From Gavia stellata (taxonomy: Eukaryota > Chordata > Aves > Gaviiformes > Gaviidae): DNA of 64,000 nucleotides. Position numbers and translations under genes: made by a program. Numbering within the stretch: position 1 is the stretch's first letter; every line of letters starts with the position of its first letter. Below the pieces are notes generated by a model. It saw nothing but the letters and a program-made list of their open reading frames with translations, ran no database searches and was not told where the DNA came from. The stretch lies in the NCBI RefSeq assembly GCF_030936135.1, contig NC_082604.1:6083001-6147000 (forward strand), read 5' to 3'. Below are positions 52,701 to 64,000 of this stretch, piece after piece.

Positions 52701-55700
52701 CTTGGACCAAAGACTGGGGAGCCAAAAGTCTGTAAGTAAACACAGAGTAGCCACTGTGAGTGAATAGGGCTCACACATCTGCTGTAATCTCCTCCCGCTT
52801 GCTCTGGCAAATTCCTTTCATCCATATGTTGTTTTCTTGAAAACACGCAAGATGGGAAAGTAGTAAGCTGTGGTTGTAGGACATAAACCTGTAGGTGTAG
52901 GATATGGGTTTCTGTTGCTTTTGGAATTCTGTCTTTCTTCTAAAGTTAACTCTGAATCTCCTTGAGGAAAAAATAAACACAAATAAAACCTGTCTTTATC
53001 TTATACAAGCAGGAGTATTTTCAGTTTGCTCTTTTAGGATGGTGGTAGTTAATGTTGGGTTCCTGAGTGAATAATGATTTCACAAGCATTCTTTCCAAAA
53101 AAAGACTGTTTATTTTCAGATGTAAAGCTGAAGTGTAGGAAGACTTCCTACACTGAAGTCACGCTGCCTCTCTCAATATCATAAGGCAAGCCATCATTCT
53201 GATAAGTCAGTGGTTGTATTTGGAGCTGTACTGTATTGGAACCCCTGGGACAAACTAGGCTAAATCCACTCTTTTTTTCCAGGGTTTGGGTATGGCAAAT
53301 TCTAGACATATTTCAGAGCCAAACTGACATTTTGCTTAAAACCAAAACCAAACAACCAACAAAAAAAAAAACCCAAAACACATGAGGAAAGATTTGGATT
53401 TCTGCTGGGAGAAGCATCAAATGGATCATATATGGTTGCAACCACTTCTGTCATCAGGCTAGCAGAAGGGCTAGTTACTCAATGCAATTAAAGATCTTCA
53501 GTCAAAGATATGAACTCCAGCACTACTATTAAGTAACATCCTTGCGGCATTTCATCAGATCTGATGTATTCTGTGTATTTTTGGAAAATAAGTACTGAAT
53601 CAGGCGAGAGGCAAAGCCTTTAAATAACCCTACAAATTTGAACCGTCAAAGACGCACTTTTTAAAACATCTTTGGGAAAAGAAACAACACCCTTTGAAGT
53701 GGAGGCAGGTTGGATTTCAGAACGAAGCAGCTTCACAGATTTAGACACCTGCTTAATTAGAGGATGAACGTGAAATCCTTAAACTTAAAAGGCTTTTATG
53801 AGGCAGCACTTCAGAGAACAAGCATTCCTCCAGCATCAGCGGAGAAGAGCTGTTGGCTATTATCTTTGGAGCTGGGTCAAAACCAAATGTATTAGCAACA
53901 AGCACTCTCCATAGATAGATAGTGAGATGAGCTGTATGTAATTCCCAGACTTCAAATAGGAAGCATTTTGAAAGAATCAGGGAAAGCTGGAATCATGGAT
54001 GCTTTAGGACACAACACTCAAATCTTCATGCAATCAGAAAACAAAATGAGTAAGAAAAAAACTAGGTAGGTCGATAGCAGGTAGACAGTCATTTACAATA
54101 AAGGAACATTTTGTTCACAATACTGTTGTGGTTCAGTGGTCTGTCCTATAGTTTTCATCCAACCAACATCAGGAATACTACAAGAGGAGCTCCTAAATAC
54201 TACCAAAACAGGAAATAAAAGAGATAAAACAGCTAATGTCTTTCCCATCAACTTTTAAGCAGGGAAAAAAGCAGCTGTTTTGATAGAGAAGTGAAGAGAA
54301 TCTCATAAAAAGCAGCTTTAACAAATGCTTGTAAGAGCAAAGGTCTCTGCTGAGTCACTTTAGGAAATGGTAGAGGCACAAACACAATAATCAGCATCTG
54401 ACAGAAAAATACTGGATTAGGGTTTTTCCCCCTCAAAAGAAGAGAAATTGCAAAGTTCATAACTGACAAATGATGAAAACACTAAGCTAACAGCAGGGAG
54501 TTTCCTTTTTCTAGTACTGGCCTATATGAAGACAGAAAAGTAATGCGAACCTAATCAAGACGAAGGGCAAGGCTTTTAATAGGCCACACAGTTATTGCAA
54601 GACCTTGGTCAATGGGAGAACTCCGATCTGATTGTTTATGTAGAAATGGAGGTTTGATGAAAAATTCCTACCTGTTGTGTGGAGGTATGCTGGCATTTAC
54701 CCAGGAGACTGCTGCAAGTATTGTGTCTCTTCAATAATATTAAGAGCTCCCAGAAGAGTAGGTAGGCACCTTTACATTTCACTGTACTTATTGCAAGAAA
54801 GAAAAGAAGAGCAAGAAAGTAGTTATGTGCTGAAGAAACAGACCTTTCTTTGCGAGACTATGACCAAAATACTAAGAGTTCCTCAGCAGTTCTCAAGGTC
54901 TGCATCCTTTATTCAATGCATCATCTGAACAGATTAAAATATTTTTTATGTAAGATTTTATCAGCTTTGTAACTTACAACAAAGATGATGAAAAATATTC
55001 AGGAAGAAAATACAGAAATTCTAATAGACAACAATTTCCTGCTGTGGATTATTTATTTTTATTCCCATTCATAGTTCACTGTCCTTTACAAAACACACTG
55101 TTTACTTTAACTTTTCAAAGTAGCCTTGTTCTTCTTTTAAGACATTGTTTTCAGACTGCTTTTTAAAATTGCCTTTATCATATTCATGCTGAAAACAAGC
55201 TGAAGAAAATGGACAAATTTATTCAATAAAAATATAAGCAGATATACTGCAAGTAAAACACGTGCTTGGGAAATAGAAATAATTATTAGAGCTTGAATAC
55301 AGCTTACGGCAAAACCAATCTATGTTGGAACTTAAAATACCCATGATGCAACTAATGTAAAATACAAATGTAAGCGGCCTATTAATTCCTGTAAAATAAA
55401 ATGAACTAAAAAAGACTAGAAGGCCATAAACTATTAAAAAAGCTAAATGACAAAGCACATATTTTACTAGAATTTCTACCCCAGTGTACTGTAAACATTC
55501 ATACTGTATTAGTTCCGATATCGAAGTAGAGTAAGTGGTCGTATTATGCAAGGTTTAGTGTACTGGCTTCCATTTTGATTCTAACACTGCCCCATATAAT
55601 AAGTGGGATATGATGAACATTTTATATAGTATTGCTGCTCCATTAGCCCGCTCCCACATGCAACCGCAGTGTTTTGGGAGTAGGTTTTAATTCTGTTGCT

Positions 55701-58700
55701 CATCCCTAATGCAAAAGCTCAAATATTTCAGCTGAACTAATTTTCTCATTTTTCAATAAGACCACCACCAAATGTCTTACCACTTTCTTCACTGCTTTGT
55801 GGACTTATCTACAACTTTTACCTATAAACTATTTGTCATCTTTGAGCCATAAACTGTAGCTTTTCTCAAACCCCAAAAAAGAGCCAAAGGATGGACATCC
55901 TCTTTCAGAACAAGCAGACAGACTCTGACACTGTTATTGCTACGTGCACCAAGAACAACCCCACTCAGGGGAATCAATGTCTTCGTGAGGCCCAACATCC
56001 TGTTTTGGTTTCCTTCCAAGTATGGATGTTTAGCATAATATAAAATAAAAATAAAGAGCTTTCTTTTTGTTTCTGCTTAGGAGGAAATTTCATTTCTTCT
56101 CCATAGAAGAACATCAGGCTATGGTAAGTCACAAATTTGTCACCACTAATCTGGAAACTCACAAGTAATATTATCTGAAACAATGCAGAGATACACAAGC
56201 TTCAGCTGAAGCAGAATATGGCTGCTTGCCTTCTCTGCTGCTTAAGCTTCTCTGAAAACATCGAAGCCACAATCAGTTCTCTCCACTGAGTCTCAATTAG
56301 TTTCTGAGGCCAGTTTAAGACCTGGATCCTATGTTTTAACATGAAACAGAAAAATCAAACTTGATCTGCCCTCAAGGCCTGATCTGGGTCAGCAAACCTT
56401 CTCTGAGAAAGATATTCATGGTATGAATATCTCCTTGTAGCCCCAAATCATACCAGCTGCTTCTGGAAAAGGCCCCTGCCATGCCCCTGGACAGGGAAAA
56501 TGCCAGAAGACTTATAATTTCCCATGTGTTACCGATTTTCTTTTCAGGCATAAAGATACTATCTGATCAGTGGCCTAGGCAATGTAAAATTGTTATGCAA
56601 ATTTTGTAATCACTGCAGTTACTCTTGACTTTCTGCACCTGCAAAAAGATGGGAAGGAATTCACATTCTTGGACTAGATACTATGCTGGGGTAAATTTAC
56701 ATAGTTAAACTGAAATCAAAGGAGCTATACTGATTTATAGGAGCTGAGGATCTGCAGCAACATTGCATACCCACAGAAAAGTCTCAAACCCTTTTTTGAT
56801 TTCCCAATTTTGTATATGTGGAGGTTGTAAATATTTGATATTGGTATTCTTGTTAGAAAGTTTTTTTCAGATCTCCTTTTTAGAAAGATCAAATTATTTT
56901 CCTCAATATACTGTGCATTTAAATAGAAAATTACTATTCACCTAGAAGCTTAATTATGACATCGAAGTAATCTGGTTTAATTTCCACAACTTTAACATAG
57001 TATCCTTGACACTCCAGCATAGCAATGCTTTTGATAGTCTCTGATTAGTAAAACTTCCTAACTGTATATGCATATACAGAAATGTGAAAGTTACACTAGG
57101 TTCTATATTCTTGATGTCTTATTGCTTTTCTTTTTCATTGCTGAATAAACCAGGCTACAAATCTGGGATACTGTACTTAATTGTGGGAAGAGGTATCTGA
57201 CTATTTCCATTTTAACTGCATTAAAAATGTCAGTACCTATTCTAGGTGTAATAGTCTAAAAGCCTAGCCTAGCTCATAAACCTAGAAGACGTATGAAAAC
57301 ATGTTTTTGTATTCCCCTGTAAAGTAATTTTTACAACTGTGTATTTGCAAGGAGTTCACAAAACTAGCAATGCATTTATTTTTCAAATGAAATGTCCATA
57401 GCCTGTAGAATAATTCAAACAGGTGCTAATTAGGTGTACAGAAAGGCCACTGAGGATAATTTATATATCCCCCTGCAACAGAAAAAAACCTGAATAAATG
57501 TTAATTGCTTATATTATGCAATGAATGATTTTTAGGATGGCACTAAATTAGCTGCAAATATTATAATTACAAAGTACTGGGTAATTTACTAAAGATTAAT
57601 TGAAATGATTAAGTACAAACTGTGTGATTTTGCAAGGTAGTATTAAAGCTTTCTGCACAGAAATGAAAAAAAAATCCTGTGGTTGTTACTGGCTATTTAA
57701 TGAAGTACTTTATGCACCTCATGAAAGCATCAGTGGCCTCTCTTTTATGTGCCCTTCTCTCGAAAGGGTATTACATGATTTTCATGGGGGGAAATCATTG
57801 TAGCGTTGATAATAACCGGAATGTCTAAACCAGTCTATTTTAAGGACTGAGTGAGCAAAAAGACATGGGAGCAACACAAAGATATTGCTTCACAGTCGGT
57901 GTCCAGCAGCCTTTTCTGAAAGCTGCAGCAACTGTGGCTATTCACTGAATAAGAACTTAAGCAATTGCACATGCAGTTTGAACGCATTCCTCATAACCAG
58001 CAAAAGGAGGCCCACTTTAAGCAAGATACTTGGAAATAACACTGTGCAGCAATAGTTTTAATTCACTTTCCTGAATTCAGTGCACCAGCCTCCTGCATGC
58101 AGGCTTCATATTGGGCTGTATGGAGGTAGAAGGGGATGGTGATGAATCTGGAGAAGGGAGCGGAACTTGAAAAATTGTTCTAGTCCAGGAGGGATTTCTT
58201 ACCTAGGAGTATTCTCTATTTTAAATGCAGGATACTTCTCTGAGTTTATTATCTCTCTATTTATTACAGTCTCTTGGCCAGTATTTATTTTTTGGTGGCT
58301 TGATATTTAATACAATTCAAATGTAGTTATTTAGAGAGCGACAGTGGAAAGCAGAAGAGAATTCAGTATTGGGAATAATTCTGGACTTCTGAGGCAATGG
58401 GAAGAAGACATTATCATGTTTTTTTTGACTAACACATGCCACAGCTATAATGACATTGACTCTAAGATGTTTCACTTTTCATTAACACACATGCCGTACA
58501 TCATTACAAGAAGCAACTGTGAGTAGTGAAATGCTATAAATGAAAATAAATGTCTTGTGCTTTTGGCTGGTTGTAACATTAAGCACTTATCATGCTCAAT
58601 GTGCAGGCTAAGTTTTAGGGAATGTCTCCTGTTTCTACAGACCTGAATTTACCTGTGTGCAGAGACATGAGGAAAGTATGTATATCAATTCCCACTTAAA

Positions 58701-61700
58701 AAATGGGTACTCTTTATCGATGTTCAATACAAGGCTGAAATCCCCTTGACACCATGCCAGTTACGAAATTTTGACTGTAATTTCAGCTAAACCTTAAAAT
58801 CTGTTTGATGTGAAGAGTCCAATTCAGGAACATAGGGACTTTCTGGCTTTCTGTCCTACTCAGTATCTCACTTTAACGTGTGTTTCAGCTCCTTTCACTT
58901 GAACAGATCAAGCTTAAACCTAATCATGTGCAATATCGCGTAAGAGTAGCTCAGTAAATCTGGGCAAAAAGGCTCATCTAACACTAAAAAGAAGTCTGCA
59001 CACAACATCCATTAGGACAATATTGAGAAGACCCATACAGGATTCGAGAGTAAAATTTAAAATTATGATACACGTTGCAGTCTTGGTAACAAAAGGAAAT
59101 AGGGATATATTAAATACAGATCTGATTTAAGAGATCAAAGAGATGTGAATCTCATAGCCAGATACTCATACACAGAGCCTCTGAAGTCAATGCAGCTGGA
59201 CATTATTATTTGTGTTGTCCTTATCAAGCTCTGACATATATTTGTACCTCAAAAGGTTCATTACTGAGTGAGGGATCAGAATCACAATTACTTATGCAAG
59301 ACAAAGTACCTGGTGCACTAGAGGACAGGGCATAACACTGGCGATATGCAAGCCAGAAAAAAAACGCAAGGTAAAAATAAGAGACCAGATTCTGTAGAGC
59401 ATCTAAATTGCAAAGAAAGTGCGATTCACTGCAGGTGCTTGTGAAGTTGCCTGAAAATGCAGTCTCTAAATTCTCTGCTGCTCTTTGCCTGGCCAGTCTC
59501 CATGCGTTGATTTGGAGAGGTGTAAAAGCTGCTTGAAAAGTAGCTGAGAACACTTGGCTCAGGGCCTCAGAAAAGGCAGCTGGAAGTTGCCATGCCCTGA
59601 CACATTGCAGCCACACATGCTTTTGTCCACCCATGTTCACTCTTCTTCCTGACTCTTTCATAGCCAGGAAGGGGACTAGTGACACATGAACCTGGTGTAA
59701 CATGGAGCCCAAACAGCAGTGCAACACTAAGAACTGACTGTACGCCCATGGCAATTTTGTCTTATTTGGTAAAAAGCCTGCATCACTATCAAGAGAAAAT
59801 TATAGATTGATTTTACTCACAAATGTATGACAGCAGTTACTTTCCAACGCTGGCATTCGCAAATGCTGGCACAGCAAAATATGAAAAGAAAGTAATAGCA
59901 AAACAATGAACATTCAAAAAGCAGTGGCTAAATACAATTCATAACTGTTAGGCAAAGCTACAGCAATGCTTTTAGACTGGTGCCTTACTTTACACTGAGA
60001 TTACATAGACAAGTTCAAAGGTATTTTGAATTCAGACCTTTGTAATTCCACTGTAATTACAGCGTCCTGGATAACAAAATAGGATTTTGTAGAACAGGTA
60101 TCCTACTCATCTGAAAAGAAATACTTCCTTTATCTGACACAGCCAGTTGTTTTTGCCTTTGCTGGTATAGATTTGTTGTTTGATGGAAAATACTCTTTTT
60201 TTAATATGTAAACGTAACTGATCCTTAGGGGGAAACAAAATCATAAACCATCATTAAAAATATACTGCATTGCCCTTTAAAGCTGCACCATTTCTGATGC
60301 ACATTATGAACATATTTCATGCTGGTTTGACCAGTACTCTTCTTACAGTGTAAAAGTATATTAGCGTGAAATGTATTAATAGGTGTGGAGTCCTCTGCAG
60401 TCTCTTCCCTCATTCCATAACAATTTGTGTCTATTAAAATACTGGTTGGATCCAATGAAATGAGTTGATGAATCTAACTCATCCCACAGTTTGAACTTGT
60501 TCTAGTTTTGTTACAGAAACTTTAAAAGGGTTGCCTTGTTTAGTTTGAGAGATGAACGCTACATCATACAAGTATTTGCCAACCAAACCCCAAATTCAAA
60601 CACTTTGATTTTTCAGAGGTTTTTGTTTAGAAAGATTATGACATTTAGCAACAAGGAATAATCCCCTGGGTGAGTTATTCCATACATGCCTACTGCAGGG
60701 CTTCTGCAACTTCCTCTGCTACAGCTGAATACTAGGCTAGCTGGATCACTGCTCTGAGCTAAAAGCACAAAACTTTTTACAGAGAAGACCTGAAAAAGAC
60801 ACCTAAGTCTGGGTATTCAAGTTCCCTCTCTGCAGGTGAGAAGAACTGAAAACTCCAAGCTGCAGAGCTGAAATCTGGTAGCGTCAAGAGCCCAGCCCTG
60901 AAACCCTAGCTCGATCCATAGGAATCCTGGTGGAGACTTAAGTGTGCAAATACAGATGCATTTGCCTGAATGATGACTGAGCATCTTAAGTGTGAGAACA
61001 CTAAATTAGGGGTCAGATTCACAAGCAACAGACATGAAGTGCTCAGTGAAGCCACGGTGATTGGGATTACCTGAGGAGCTGATGGTTAAGTGTTAACACG
61101 TGAAGTACATTTTCTGTGGGTGCACAGAGACCAACCTGTCTAACAGCAGCCATCACAACTGGTCCTTTAAGACTGCAAGGAATGACAGTGTCCTTTTACT
61201 GTACAAATGACATGACTTGCACACCTCCTCACGTAAAAGCGCACTTTTCCAAAGAGCACTGAAAATGAATACCAGAAGCAGCATTTTTAATTATGGTTCA
61301 ATAGACTGGTGCAGCTCACAAATGCTGGAAAACATAGGACAGCCATTTTAGTACTTTTGGGAAAACTAATTTTCACTGATACGATTGGAAAGCACTACTT
61401 AGTGGTATTACTATCCTTATAATTTTGAAAAAATCAGAATTCAAATATAAAATATTTCATTTTAGTATAAGTATCTTTTCCATTTTATTGCCTCGTTTCA
61501 ACATTAAAATCGAATTCTCTCTTAAAAAACTTAGCTGCTGCCACTTTAGAGACACCTCCTTTGCAGCCGGGTGTGTCGATGGTTCTGATTAAACCTTTAT
61601 GTCTGGAAATATGATCTAAGAGCCCAAATTAAAAACAAAACTCAAGCCCCACCTTTGCAAACATAATTAGACATGTTCACTAATACTATCTGAAAACATA

Positions 61701-61980
61701 CAAGTGTAGTCAGTCTTCGTTCACTTACTGTATGCTTGTTCTCTATTATTGCCACTTTCTGTATGTTGATATCCAGTAGTAATACCGGCACATGGCACCT
61801 CCTTTGAGTCAGGCTGTCTTTTATAATCAAAGTTGCCAATAAAATGCCAGAAGTTGATTAGTAAGATACAGGGTTCTTCTTTTGAGTTATGTCAGTGGCT
61901 GTTTAAGTATCAAAGAGATGTTTTAAAAAAAAAACAAAGGCAAATGTTTTACATTAAATCTTATAAAACTGTACATAACA
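46721..61980. other. Long AT-rich non-coding tract
   Basis: About 15 kb without a supported gene. Low-complexity items seen are a G/T run at about 46884-46916, (TC)8 at 47575-47590, a related G/T run at 49844-49860, its complement at 53340-53380 and (ATAG)3 at 53911-53922. The longest frame is 176 codons on the minus strand at 59224-59754. It has two weakly hydrophobic stretches, but no family match and no splice evidence. Apart from these I recognise nothing. Confidence 0.4.
47575..47590. repeat. (TC)8 microsatellite
   Basis: Eight uninterrupted TC units lie in a pyrimidine-rich stretch. It is a simple sequence repeat with no apparent link to a gene. Confidence 0.95.
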
Positions 61981-63332
61981 ATAGTCTACAACACGAAAAT
62001 GGCCATTAAACTGTTGTAATAGTTATGAAATGTGTAAATATAACAATTCTAATGTTTCATATATTTATCATATTAATCACTGTATTCATACAGTTGTGTT
62101 TGTATATATATTCAATGGCACTGTAAACAGTTGTTGGAAAACACGCATTAACTCTTAACCCATTAGAAGTTATTATAGTACTTTTTCATCTGGAAAGTTA
62201 AAACGTATCAGTGTATCACTGATTAAAAATAATAGCCTTGTAATATAATGTACATTTTGACATTTTCTAGGGGAGCAATCAAGATGAGGCATAACAGAGA
62301 ATGTTCTAGATTGCAGATTGTTTTACATTTACACCTACCATGATACAAAGTTTTAAACATTAAATGTAATTAAATAATACACAGTTTATGAAGCAGAGTT
62401 GATTTCAGAGATCCACAATGCACAAAATCTAGTTAGTGTCTAATGGGAGTTCCCAATAATTTATATGTTTATGGAAAATTTAAGTTGGTTTCTCTTTAAC
62501 ATCACATAGGCAAAGCAAGTTTGAACTGAATTATCTTTTCTTCTCTGTACAGAGCTGCATTCAACTGGATAAAACATTATTATGTTTATTTATGTTTCCT
62601 GTTGCTGGACATTCATCCAATAAGCCTTGAGCATATGCTTAAGCATCTGGTAATGGCATTTTGTGGGGCAGGGAAACTCACTATCTATATACCTCAGTAA
62701 ACAAAGTGTTTCTAATTTTTTCCATAGTTAAGGCAACTATACTGATATATTAGACACACCATATGCTTTTATGTTGCTTCCTACAATCTAAACAGTAAGA
62801 GTGAAAAGAAGCTTCAAGCATGCTTTGATCTTCTTGACCACTTAGGAATTTCATCAAGCTGGTAGAGAGTACTTCATTTTAACATGGTTTACAACTGTAG
62901 ACATAGCTTGTTAGCTCTTCACTAGAAAAATAAAGTATGTATTGGCTTGAATTTGAAGACTGACCATTCGTATAATTTATGAGAAAAACTAAACAAACAT
63001 AACCAGCCAGTCAGATTCCAGTGAAAAAAGTTGAGAAAAACAATAACACACACATACACAATTTCTGTATTTTCAATTATTTCTACCCCATGACTTAAGC
63101 TACTCAGACCCTTGTCATCATTCTCTCTGTATCTTGGGCCGGCTTTATCAAAGGCTATCTTCAGACATTATAAGTGATGACACTTGGTATCTGCCAACTC
63201 CAGCACATCATTTCATATTTATTCTAACATATCACATAAACTAGAGAGCCATTTAACTTTGTTTTCTGTTGGGTAAGGCTGTAGGTATAAACAACAGTGA
63301 AACGCTTGCGCAGTGGCTGCAAGGCAATACAG
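61981..63332 (-). other. Probable 3' UTR of the right-edge gene
   Basis: Directly downstream (minus strand) of the stop codon at 63333-63335 the sequence is AT-rich and free of recognised repeats, as expected of a 3' UTR. Candidate poly(A) signals read as AATAAA on the minus strand at 63218-63223 (about 110 bases after the stop) and 62585-62590 (about 745 bases after). A further AATAAAA-type word lies near 61484. Which one is used, and so where the UTR ends, cannot be decided from sequence; the left limit given is arbitrary. Confidence 0.4.
63218..63223 (-). terminator. Candidate poly(A) signal AATAAA
   Basis: This is the first canonical AATAAA on the minus strand after the stop codon of the terminal exon. 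Use of this site would give a 3' UTR of only about 130 bases. The next canonical signal, at 62585-62590, is an alternative. No transcript evidence is available. Confidence 0.35.
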
Positions 63333-63535
63333 CTACAGCGGACAATGCCACAGAACTGCTAGTGCTGTTAAAATAACAAGTGAGGAACTCGGGGCTGGAT
63401 TGCTCCCGTTTCCAGTTACGCTGTGTTTAGAGGATGACTTGACAATGCTTGTGGTAGTTGTGGTGTCAATCTTTTTCACAGTTGGTTTTGGTTCGTTTCT
63501 GTTTTCTGGATGGGTTTTCTTGTCCTTGAGTATAT
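63333..63535 (-). CDS. Terminal coding exon, likely GPI-anchored protein
   Basis: Partial gene: this is the last coding exon on the minus strand, and the rest lies beyond 64000. Reading in from the splice acceptor it encodes about 66 residues and ends at TAG (63333-63335). The first two bases (AT) complete a codon begun in the previous exon, so the intron is phase 1. The peptide starts ILKDKKTHPENRNEPKPTVK, a charged, Pro-containing stretch. Next comes a Thr run and a Ser/Lys-rich stalk (IDTTTTTSIVKSSSKHS), then small residues with an NGS sequon (TGNGSNPAPSSS). It closes with a hydrophobic tail of about 15 residues (LVILTALAVLWHCPL) directly before the stop. Small residues, a short spacer and a terminal hydrophobic tail with no basic residue after it are the pattern of a GPI-attachment signal, which is cut off when the lipid anchor is added at the ER. 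The product would then sit on the outer cell surface. I do not recognise the protein. A tail-anchored membrane protein or a variant last exon of a secreted protein are alternatives. Confidence 0.68.
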
Positions 63536-63560
63536 CTGAAAACATGAAAGTAAATGTAAG
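63536..63560 (-). other. Splice acceptor of the terminal exon
   Basis: On the minus strand the exon is preceded by TTTACTTTCATGTTTTCAG, a pyrimidine-rich tract ending in CAG next to ATATACTC. No other AG falls in the last 18 bases of the intron. A possible branch region (TTAATC/TTAC words) lies just upstream. The acceptor, the open frame and the stop agree with each other, which is the main reason for calling the exon real. The frame stays open a few codons into the intron to an ATG at 63567-63569, but that ATG is not needed and is probably chance. Confidence 0.7.
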
Positions 63561-64000
63561 ATTAATCACACATCTTTTAAATAGTGGCTTTAAATTCTGT
63601 CTGTTGTGGGAAGATGTTGTACACTAGTCTGAATAACTGAACTATGTATGGAGAGCAATGGGGCACTTGTATTAATGTTTTAGTTGGGCCCAGTGTGGCC
63701 ACTGGGTCCTCAGCACCCACTTGCTCAACAAGTCTTCTCTGACTGGCCTGCTCTGCTTGTCTACTTGTAGACACAGCCTGAGCAGAATGATAGGTATTCG
63801 GCACTGCAGTGGCTGGTCTCAGAACCTGGTTTTCTGTCAGAAAAAGCACCTTCAGTTTCACCTGGGATGGGAACTGGCTCATGCTTTAACACATGCTGCT
63901 TTTGTAACATGCCCCAGTGAAACACCCATCAAGTTGCTGAGTTGCTGCAGGAGGATACCAGAGAACATACTGACTTAATGTAACAGTCAAGTTCCCAGCT
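63561..64000 (-). other. Probable last intron, runs off the window
   Basis: This is the sequence upstream of the acceptor on the minus strand. A 101-codon minus frame (63577-63882) overlaps it, but its product has no domain or pattern, and no acceptor/donor pair fits it better than chance. I treat it as intron; the donor must lie outside the window. Confidence 0.45.

Noticed and set aside
63313..63627. 104-codon plus frame with a hydrophobic middle
   Set aside because: Antisense to the terminal exon; the minus strand has the acceptor, stop and coherent C-terminus.
63577..63882. 101-codon minus frame as a further upstream exon
   Set aside because: No fitting acceptor/donor pair and no protein pattern; better explained as intron.
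1..64000. A bacterial-type defence, CRISPR or toxin system
   Set aside because: The sequence is vertebrate nuclear DNA; there are no direct-repeat arrays, operons or ribosome-binding sites.

Overview
The window looks like bird nuclear DNA, mostly gene-free. The strongest organism signal is the CR1 LINE family: three clear copies with the avian 3' end (tandem ATTCTGTG-type octamers) and one older CR1/L3-like relic. The background is AT-rich. No protein gene is complete, and I found no tRNA or rRNA gene, CRISPR array, bacterial-style operon or mitochondrial insertion.

Layout. 1-1.8 kb: a degraded CR1/L3-like piece (375-550, minus), then a 5'-truncated CR1 (906-1795, plus) whose reverse-transcriptase C-terminal frame is still open. 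1.8-11.6 kb: non-coding, with a GC-richer patch at 3.0-3.6 kb that has a minus-strand AATAAA at its edge. 11.6-11.9 kb: a short minus-strand CR1 3' end carrying an internal tandem duplication. 12-26.6 kb: AT-rich sequence broken by GC-richer patches (14.7-15.3, 16.9-17.6 and 19.6-20.1 kb). 26.6-27.25 kb: an older CR1 that has lost its central RT region, followed by a cluster of alternating inverted AGATTTGAA words. 34.5 and 36.1 kb: two gapless 91-bp repeat copies in the same orientation, about 87% identical by my count. 45.1-46.7 kb: a GC- and CpG-rich block, the best promoter candidate. 46.7-63.2 kb: long AT-rich sequence.

The best coding evidence is at the right edge. A minus-strand terminal exon (63333-63535) follows a clear splice acceptor. 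It encodes a Thr/Ser/Lys-rich stalk ending in a short hydrophobic tail directly before the stop, the layout of a GPI-anchor signal. I could not name the gene. The rest of it lies beyond 64000, so most of the window is the 3' side of that gene: its 3' UTR, then a desert of roughly 60 kb that may hold regulatory sequence or unannotated non-coding RNA.

The parts do not form a pathway. The story is one gene end, one possible promoter block about 17 kb downstream of it, and a set of decaying retrotransposon copies.
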